From contig WTJB01000129.1 of NCBI GenBank assembly GCA_011526335.1, positions 1 to 5,694 of the forward strand: a stretch of DNA of 5,694 bases, given 5' to 3'. The position numbers and the translations under genes are program-made. The notes under the pieces were generated by a model, which saw only the letters and a list, made by a program, of their open reading frames with translations, had not been told where the DNA came from and did not search any database. Shown one piece after another: positions 1-5,694 of this stretch (the first letter of the stretch is position 1; every line of letters begins with the position of its first letter). The stretch comes from Candidatus Arcticimaribacter sp. Lineage in GTDB: Bacteria > Bacteroidota > Bacteroidia > Flavobacteriales > Flavobacteriaceae.

Positions 1-1003
1 GTGTTAAGCTACACAATATCAATGATATAGAAATATTTATATTTCCTAAAAACAGTCCAATACCACCCAAAAACAGCCACCAAAGAAGAAAAACGACCAG
101 GCCAATAAGGTAGTTTACCGAACCCTTAAAAACGGGATCTTTAAACTTTTTCATGATGTGCTGTACCACAGCATACGGGAGAAGATTAAAAAGTCCCAAT
201 AGAGTTTGAAGTAAGCTAAGCCCAATAGGTTCTGATCTTTTATGTTTCAGTGCGGGATCTTCTTTTGTCAATTGCGCTTTAAATTCATGAAAGTCTAAGG
301 AAGTGTTTTGACCGTTGATGAATTCTTTTTTGTCTCGGTATTCTTCATCGTTCTCGGGCAACCATAAACAGGCCTTCATTTCCTTTTGAAGTAGATTTCG
401 GAGTTTATTCAAAGTCTTTGGGGCATTGTTTTTGTATTCTTCAAGATAATCTTGCAATAAAATCGCTTTCCCGTATACGATATGAACATCGTGAAAAGGA
501 TGAATATGATGACCAAAATTAAGCCCAACTGCTTGAATGTAGATGGGGTGGTCGGGGGCCTTTAATTGTGCCTCCATCGCAAGTCGTGAACTCCCTTTAG
601 ATAGCGGTTGCAAAAAATATTCATCATGATGCTGTCCTTCCGAAAACATCATCATGCTCTGGCCATTTCCTAAAAGCGCGTGGCAGCGATCAAAAACAGC
701 TTCGTTTTTCCTTAGCTGGTCATACCCATCGCGAATTCGGTAGACGGGCAGGGTTTGGAGTGCATCCAAAAACCATTGGTAAGGCCCCCCAAAAACATCA
801 CTGCGGGTAAGGGAGTGTAAAGATTTTCCGCATGTTGTTCCTACCAAGAGCGGATCTAAGAAAGCATTTTGATGGTTGGGAGAGAACAAAACACTTCCAT
901 TTTTAGGAATATTTTCACGCCCATATACCCTAAAACGCCTAAAGTAAAATCGGTTGTAAAGACGTAAAACGGCGACCAAAAAGTGGTAAAACAATTTTTT
1001 CAT
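1..1003 (-). CDS. PlsC/LPLAT-type glycerolipid acyltransferase, membrane-associated (3' end outside window)
   Basis: Reading the minus strand from ATG at 1003-1001 gives 334 uninterrupted codons that run off the window edge. The start is supported by an in-frame TAA nine codons upstream with no earlier ATG. The protein begins MKKLFYHFLV. It carries acyltransferase block I as N43-H44 with D50 (NHQNAFLDP), block II near VYRIRDG (87-93), block III as F120-S-E-G123 followed by QHHDE, and a block IV-like AVGLNF (159-163). His44 and Asp50 are the expected catalytic pair. Five residues separate them instead of the four usual in PlsC, a spacing I recall from yeast Gpt2/Sct1-type acyltransferases. Two hydrophobic stretches follow, at about 260-282 and 294-333, so the C-terminus is probably membrane-embedded. 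The family transfers acyl chains to glycerol-3-phosphate or lysophosphatidate in phospholipid synthesis. Which substrate is used here cannot be told. It is divergent from atpD. Confidence 0.88.
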   Translation of the reverse strand, partial: MKKLFYHFLVAVLRLYNRFYFRRFRVYGRENIPKNGSVLFSPNHQNAFLDPLLVGTTCGKSLHSLTRSDVFGGPYQWFLDALQTLPVYRIRDGYDQLRKNEAVFDRCHALLGNGQSMMMFSEGQHHDEYFLQPLSKGSSRLAMEAQLKAPDHPIYIQAVGLNFGHHIHPFHDVHIVYGKAILLQDYLEEYKNNAPKTLNKLRNLLQKEMKACLWLPENDEEYRDKKEFINGQNTSLDFHEFKAQLTKEDPALKHKRSEPIGLSLLQTLLGLFNLLPYAVVQHIMKKFKDPVFKGSVNYLIGLVVFLLWWLFLGGIGLFLGNINISISLILCSLT

Positions 1004-2652
<1,649 letters not shown>

Positions 2653-2653
<1 letters not shown>

Positions 2654-2931
2654 TGTATTTAGAAATTATTTCACCCGAAGCCACCTTATTTACCGGGGAA
2701 GTTGAGGCCCTCACCCTCCCCGGCACAAAGGGAAGTTTTCAACTCTTAGAGAACCACGCCCCTATTGTCTCTACTCTTCAAGCAGGAGTAGTGAAGATAA
2801 AAGGAAGCATTACCCTAGGAGAAAGTGTTAAAGATCTGTTCGAAAGTGTAGGAAAAGACGAAACCTTCTTTTCTATTACTTCTGGTACTGTAGAAATGCG
2901 CAACAACAAAATTATTTTGCTGAGCGACTAA
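2653..2931 (+). CDS. atpC: F1Fo ATP synthase subunit epsilon, short form
   Basis: The 92-residue product matches the N-terminal beta-sandwich domain of the epsilon subunit, which joins gamma and the c-ring in the rotor. It starts MYLEIISPEATLFTGEVEAL. The family signature spans about 27-45: a G-S-F-Q core, then N34-H35-A36-P37 and L42-x-x-G45. The final strand ends at residue 92. E. coli epsilon has about 139 residues, so the two-helix C-terminal domain that can inhibit ATP hydrolysis is entirely absent. The gene ends cleanly with TAA, and short epsilon subunits are usual in Bacteroidota, so this is not a truncation. Its ATG overlaps the atpD stop by one base (TAATG), which implies cotranscription and coupled translation. 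Subunit identity is secure from the sequence and from the position after atpD. Confidence 0.95.
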
Positions 2932-2984
2932 AACACTCTCTTCCCTCACCCAAATTTAAACCTAAACCCTAAACCTTTTATCCT
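2932..2984 (+). other. Short atpC-receptor spacer with a 7-bp tandem duplication
   Basis: The 53-bp gap has no hairpin followed by T's and no TAnnTTTG element, so read-through from atpDC into the receptor gene is plausible. It contains two adjacent copies of CCTAAAC (2961-2974), and there is no Shine-Dalgarno sequence before the ATG at 2985. A cobalamin riboswitch would not fit in this space. Confidence 0.5.
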
Positions 2985-4805
2985 ATGAAACATTATGTAC
3001 TCGTACTCTTAATGAGTATAAGTTGTTATGCCCATGCGCAACAATCCAATGACTCTATTGCTACCAAAAACTTAAAAGAGGTCATTGTAAGTTCTACCCG
3101 TATCGATCTCCCGCTAAGCGAAAATGCCCGTTCGATACAAATCATATCCAAAGAAAATATTCGCAAAGTAGGGGTAACCAATGTAACGGATTTGTTGCAG
3201 CAAGTTGCAGGCATCGATATCCGCAGAAGAGGCATTGGAGGGATGCAAGCCGATTTGTACATCCGTGGAGGAGGCTTTGATCAGACCCTTTTATTGATTG
3301 ACGGTGTAAAGTTGGATGATGCCCATACCGGGCACCATACCCTAAACCTGGCTTTACCCATTGAGGTGATTGAACGGGTGGAAATTTTAAAGGGTCCTGC
3401 TGCTCGGATTTTTGGGCAAAACGCCTTTACCGGAGCCATCAATATTGTGACCAAAACGAATTTGGAATCTACAGCAGTGATGACAGCTCAAATCGGATCC
3501 TATGACCAAATCAACCTTGAAGGAACCCTGGGGACGTCTAATGAAAAAACCAGTCTTTTGGCCCACTATTCGTTTAAAACAGCCGAGGGCTACCGTTACA
3601 ATACCGATTTTGACAACCATAATGTATTTTTAAAAGGGCAGTTCAACAAAGATAAATTTCCCATAGATTTTATTGCTTCCTTCTCTGATCGTAAGTTTGG
3701 CGCCAACGGATTTTATGCACGTCCAACAAATACAGACCAATACGAAGAAACACAAGGAAGTTTAGTTGCCTTTTCTTCGCGTATTCAAAAAAATAACTGG
3801 GTGTTTAAACCTAGACTGTACTGGCGAAGAGGTCAAGACGAATATCTCTTTGTACGCAACAATCCAGCGCTCTACCGCAATCTTCACATCCTACATAAAG
3901 TGGGAGCGGCTTTAGATGCTTCTCATTCGAATGTTTATGGGACTACAGGCGTAGGTGTAGATATTGCCCGCGTAAGTATCGCCAGCAACAATCTGGGCAA
4001 CAGAGAGCGGCTTATGACAACCCTATTTGCCGAGCACCGTTTTCTGTTTGATGATCGTAGATTAGACATTACTCCAGGGGCAGCACTGACCCATTATAGC
4101 GACTTTGGAACACAGTTTTTCCCAGGTTTAGATATTGGATATGCCTTGAATCAAAATCTACGTCTCTACGGGAATATAGGCTACACCTACCGTATACCTA
4201 CCTTTACAGATTTATTCTATAGTGACTCGAGAACTCTAGGAAATGAAAACTTACAACCCGAAGAAGCCTTAACCGAGGAAATTGGACTACGGTGGATAAA
4301 GAACAGTTGGCAAATAACTGCTGCTCTATTCAATAGAGATGCAGAAAACCTCATCGATTATATTAGCGAATCTGAGACGGATCCTTTTCAGGCCACTAAT
4401 GTGCGACGGGTAAATACAAAAGGACTAGAATTGGAAGCCAAAACGACCTTTGTTTTAGGAAGTCAGCCCCAGCAGTTCAACATGGGGTATGTGTATTTAA
4501 AGGATGATATAAAAGCCATAAACATCAACTTTTCGCGTTACAGCATCAATAGTTTGCGTCACCACTTGACGTTTAATTATATCGGGCAAATCAGTAAGGC
4601 GTTAACCACCTCAATTTCGTTTAAACGGGCGCAACGCCCCACGATGGACGCCTATCAGGTCCTAGATGCTAGCGTGCAATGGCGTAAAAACATATGGACT
4701 GTTGTCTTTATGGCCAACAACATTTTTAACGAAAGGTACACCGAAACCAACTTGGTTCCTATGCCTTTGGGGAATGGTTTATTGGGCGTGCAAGTCGCTT
4801 TCTAA
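2985..4805 (+). CDS. TonB-dependent outer-membrane receptor, BtuB/siderophore-receptor-like
   Basis: The 606-residue product is predicted to be a 22-stranded outer-membrane barrel with a plug, importing a scarce ligand using proton motive force passed on by TonB-ExbBD. A Sec signal peptide covers about 1-18, with likely cleavage after AHA and before QQ. KEVIVSS (31-37) is a candidate TonB box. The plug follows: LLQQVAGIDI (70-79), a LYIRGGG segment (91-97), LLLIDGV (102-108), RVEILKGP (131-138) and G150-AINIVT. The barrel ends with the typical NNIFNERYTE element (578-587) and a terminal Phe. Length and plug sequence resemble BtuB-type receptors. It lacks the N-terminal carboxypeptidase-D-like or STN extension of SusC- or FecA-type proteins, and no SusD-like partner follows. 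The ligand (cobalamin, ferric chelate or other) cannot be told from sequence. The gene lies 53 bp after atpC on the same strand, and its last 27 bp overlap recX. Confidence 0.93.
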   Translation: MKHYVLVLLMSISCYAHAQQSNDSIATKNLKEVIVSSTRIDLPLSENARSIQIISKENIRKVGVTNVTDLLQQVAGIDIRRRGIGGMQADLYIRGGGFDQTLLLIDGVKLDDAHTGHHTLNLALPIEVIERVEILKGPAARIFGQNAFTGAINIVTKTNLESTAVMTAQIGSYDQINLEGTLGTSNEKTSLLAHYSFKTAEGYRYNTDFDNHNVFLKGQFNKDKFPIDFIASFSDRKFGANGFYARPTNTDQYEETQGSLVAFSSRIQKNNWVFKPRLYWRRGQDEYLFVRNNPALYRNLHILHKVGAALDASHSNVYGTTGVGVDIARVSIASNNLGNRERLMTTLFAEHRFLFDDRRLDITPGAALTHYSDFGTQFFPGLDIGYALNQNLRLYGNIGYTYRIPTFTDLFYSDSRTLGNENLQPEEALTEEIGLRWIKNSWQITAALFNRDAENLIDYISESETDPFQATNVRRVNTKGLELEAKTTFVLGSQPQQFNMGYVYLKDDIKAININFSRYSINSLRHHLTFNYIGQISKALTTSISFKRAQRPTMDAYQVLDASVQWRKNIWTVVFMANNIFNERYTETNLVPMPLGNGLLGVQVAF

Positions 4806-5267
4806 ATCGGCTAAAGCGGTAAAGATCAGTTGCGATTCCCACCCTCTATAACGGAGGGCATCCACTACTTTTTTCTTGCGTAAGACAAGTGGGCGGTGTG
4901 CGTTGGCGGTCCAAAATTTCTCAGCCAAGGCGTAGAGCGTGTTATGGTAGTCTTCTTCTGTGATTTCTTTTAGGGCCAGCCGGATGGTAAAGTCAGAAAG
5001 TTGTCGTTGTTTAAGCTCCCGAACAATGCGTTGTTTTCCCCATTTTTTGATGCGGAATTTTCCACGGGCAAAGCTTTGTGCAAAGCGACTTTCGTTTAAA
5101 TAATTCTCTTGAATTAAATGTCCAATGATCTGGTCTATGGCCTGCGGAATCATTCCCATCCCTTCTAGTTTTTTGGTCACTTCTATATGACAACGCTCTT
5201 GATAGGCACAATAATGCTCTAATTTTTTTTGCGCTTCTTCTAGGGTATAGGTGGTCTTTTTTTGCAC
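4779..5267 (-). CDS. recX: Regulatory protein RecX
   Basis: RecX binds RecA filaments and modulates, usually inhibits, recombination and SOS activity in the cytoplasm. With GTG at 5267-5265 as start the protein has 162 residues. It is rich in charged helices and fits the tandem three-helix layout of RecX. Recognisable blocks are LEHYCAYQERCHIEV (16-30), LIQENYLNESRFAQSFARGK (51-70), RIKKWGKQRIVRELKQRQLS (72-91) and LRYRGWES (138-145). The reading frame continues upstream to a TGA at 5318-5316 without any ATG. A TTG at 5288 would give 169 residues. I prefer GTG because it puts the family-typical K-K-T-x-Y-T-x-E-E-A at the N-terminus, but this is inference. An ATG at 5310 lies in another frame and would need one A fewer in the A7 tract (5263-5257, minus strand) to read into recX. 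The 3' end overlaps the receptor gene tail to tail by 27 bp. Identity is firm and the start is uncertain. Confidence 0.9.
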   Translation of the reverse strand: MQKKTTYTLEEAQKKLEHYCAYQERCHIEVTKKLEGMGMIPQAIDQIIGHLIQENYLNESRFAQSFARGKFRIKKWGKQRIVRELKQRQLSDFTIRLALKEITEEDYHNTLYALAEKFWTANAHRPLVLRKKKVVDALRYRGWESQLIFTALADLESDLHAQ

Positions 5268-5306
5268 ACTTCGAAGATACAGATTCAAAAAGAGATAGCC
5301 GTACTT

Positions 5307-5348
5307 CCATTCACGTCATTTCTTTTACCGTTCACGACATTTTTTTGG
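5307..5348. repeat. Imperfect 21-bp tandem direct repeat upstream of recX
   Basis: Positions 5307-5327 and 5328-5348 agree at 16 of 21 bases. The core TTCACGTCATTT (5310-5321) recurs as TTCACGACATTT (5331-5342) with one mismatch. The 21-bp period is two turns of DNA, as expected for a pair of regulator sites on one face of the helix. It lies in the leader of recX and 52 bp upstream of the next plus-strand ATG. No known regulator motif was recognised. Confidence 0.55.
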
Positions 5349-5356
5349 ATTTATCT

Positions 5357-5387
5357 AAAATCTAAAACAGTTTAGGGGGAACCAAAA
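5357..5387 (-). promoter_or_regulatory. Candidate recX promoter
   Basis: On the minus strand, TTTTG (5387-5383) is followed after 18 bp by TAGATTTT (5364-5357), one base off the Bacteroidota -7 consensus TAnnTTTG, with spacing in the usual range. It would give recX a leader of roughly 80 nt containing the 21-bp repeat. The -7 box lies in a two-copy tandem TCTAAAA (5354-5367 on the plus strand). In such A+T-rich DNA a chance match is quite possible. Confidence 0.3.
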
Positions 5388-5399
5388 TCTTTAGAACTT

Positions 5400-5694
5400 A
5401 TGAAAAAATATGCTTTTATCTACTGCTGTGTTCCACACATTTAATGTTATCTCAGACCGAAGTTGAGGTTGGTAAAAATTATCATTTTGGAGGTAAACTA
5501 TTAGACCAAGTTGATGCTTTTAAAGAAGTCAATGGATATAAAGTCATTAACATTGTCAACGACAAGATAACTCTTCAGCCATTATCAGAGGTAAATACAA
5601 CTACAGTTGATGTTGATAGGGATGACTTTGAAGCGTATTCCAAAAGGTATTTAAACTCCTTTAGAGGGTGGTATTCTGGAATTTATACCGTACC
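5400..5694 (+). CDS. Putative exported protein, 5' end only, apparent frameshift in the signal peptide
   Basis: I do not recognise the family. The open frame from ATG 5444 runs 83 codons to the window edge (MLSQTEVEVG...). It is rich in Val, Asp, Tyr and aromatic residues and looks like an extracytoplasmic, beta-rich N-terminus. That frame is already open upstream from 5366 but has no ATG, GTG or TTG there. ATG 5400 followed by AAA AAA is in another frame and stops after 14 codons (TAA 5442-5444). Adding one A to the A6 tract (5403-5408) joins the two and gives MKKICFYLLLCSTHLMLSQ, a convincing Sec signal peptide leading straight into TEVEVG. The intact gene therefore probably starts at 5400 with a one-base deletion here. 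Alternatives are a base-calling error, slippage that restores the frame, a degrading gene, or genuine translation from 5444 without a signal. No clear promoter was found. Confidence 0.6.

Noticed and set aside
2961..2974. Telomere-like CCCTAAA repeats
   Set aside because: Only two copies, in a clearly bacterial operon. The resemblance is accidental.
2998..3040. Lipoprotein signal in the receptor (Cys14 in the signal peptide)
   Set aside because: The residues before Cys14 (SIS) do not form a lipobox, and AHA followed by QQ is a good signal peptidase I site.
3026..3620. Two minus-strand open frames (78 and 77 codons) inside the receptor gene
   Set aside because: Antisense shadows of the plug and early barrel coding sequence, with no family resemblance and no promoter.
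4666..4851. 61-codon plus-strand open frame spanning the receptor/recX junction
   Set aside because: Out of frame with the receptor over its conserved C-terminal element and antisense to recX. It has no independent support.
4842..4858. Hairpin CCCTC-N7-GAGGG as a terminator for the receptor transcript
   Set aside because: The stem is only 5-6 bp, the next T-run starts about 10 bases later, and the site is inside conserved recX codons (RYRGWES).
5011..5310. 99-codon minus-strand open frame starting at ATG 5310
   Set aside because: Its frame overlaps recX in the wrong phase and its composition is not protein-like. It is useful only as a hint that the recX 5' end may have an indel or that an upstream ATG exists.

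Overview
The window reads as a chromosomal housekeeping segment from a Bacteroidota bacterium, most likely of the Flavobacteriia. The evidence is an atpD-atpC pair standing apart from other ATP synthase genes, a 92-residue epsilon subunit, a beta subunit with a roughly 27-residue insertion relative to E. coli, A-rich leaders without clear Shine-Dalgarno sites, and a TAnnTTTG-type -7 element upstream of atpD. RecX and the acyltransferase also look like members of Bacteroidota families.

Layout from left to right: (1) positions 1-1003, minus strand, a membrane-associated glycerolipid acyltransferase whose 3' end lies beyond the window; (2) a 141-bp divergent intergenic region; (3) positions 1145-2931, plus strand, atpD and atpC joined by a one-base stop/start overlap (TAATG); (4) positions 2985-4805, plus strand, a TonB-dependent outer-membrane receptor 53 bp after atpC and possibly cotranscribed with it; (5) minus strand, recX, whose 3' end overlaps the receptor gene by 27 bp and whose start is non-ATG (GTG at 5267 preferred); (6) an intergenic region of about 130 bp with a 21-bp imperfect direct repeat; (7) from 5400, plus strand, the 5' end of a putative exported protein whose start codon and signal peptide are in a different frame from the rest of the gene, by one base at an A6 tract.

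Functionally, AtpD and AtpC make catalytic and central-stalk parts of F1. The receptor depends on the proton motive force through TonB. RecX modulates RecA, and the acyltransferase makes membrane lipid precursors. Nothing resembles a phage, insertion sequence, CRISPR array, RNA gene or defence system. The best leads for follow-up are the frameshift in the last gene, the repeat and mini-ORF arrangement ahead of recX, and the overlapping receptor/recX ends. I found no convincing undescribed multi-gene system.
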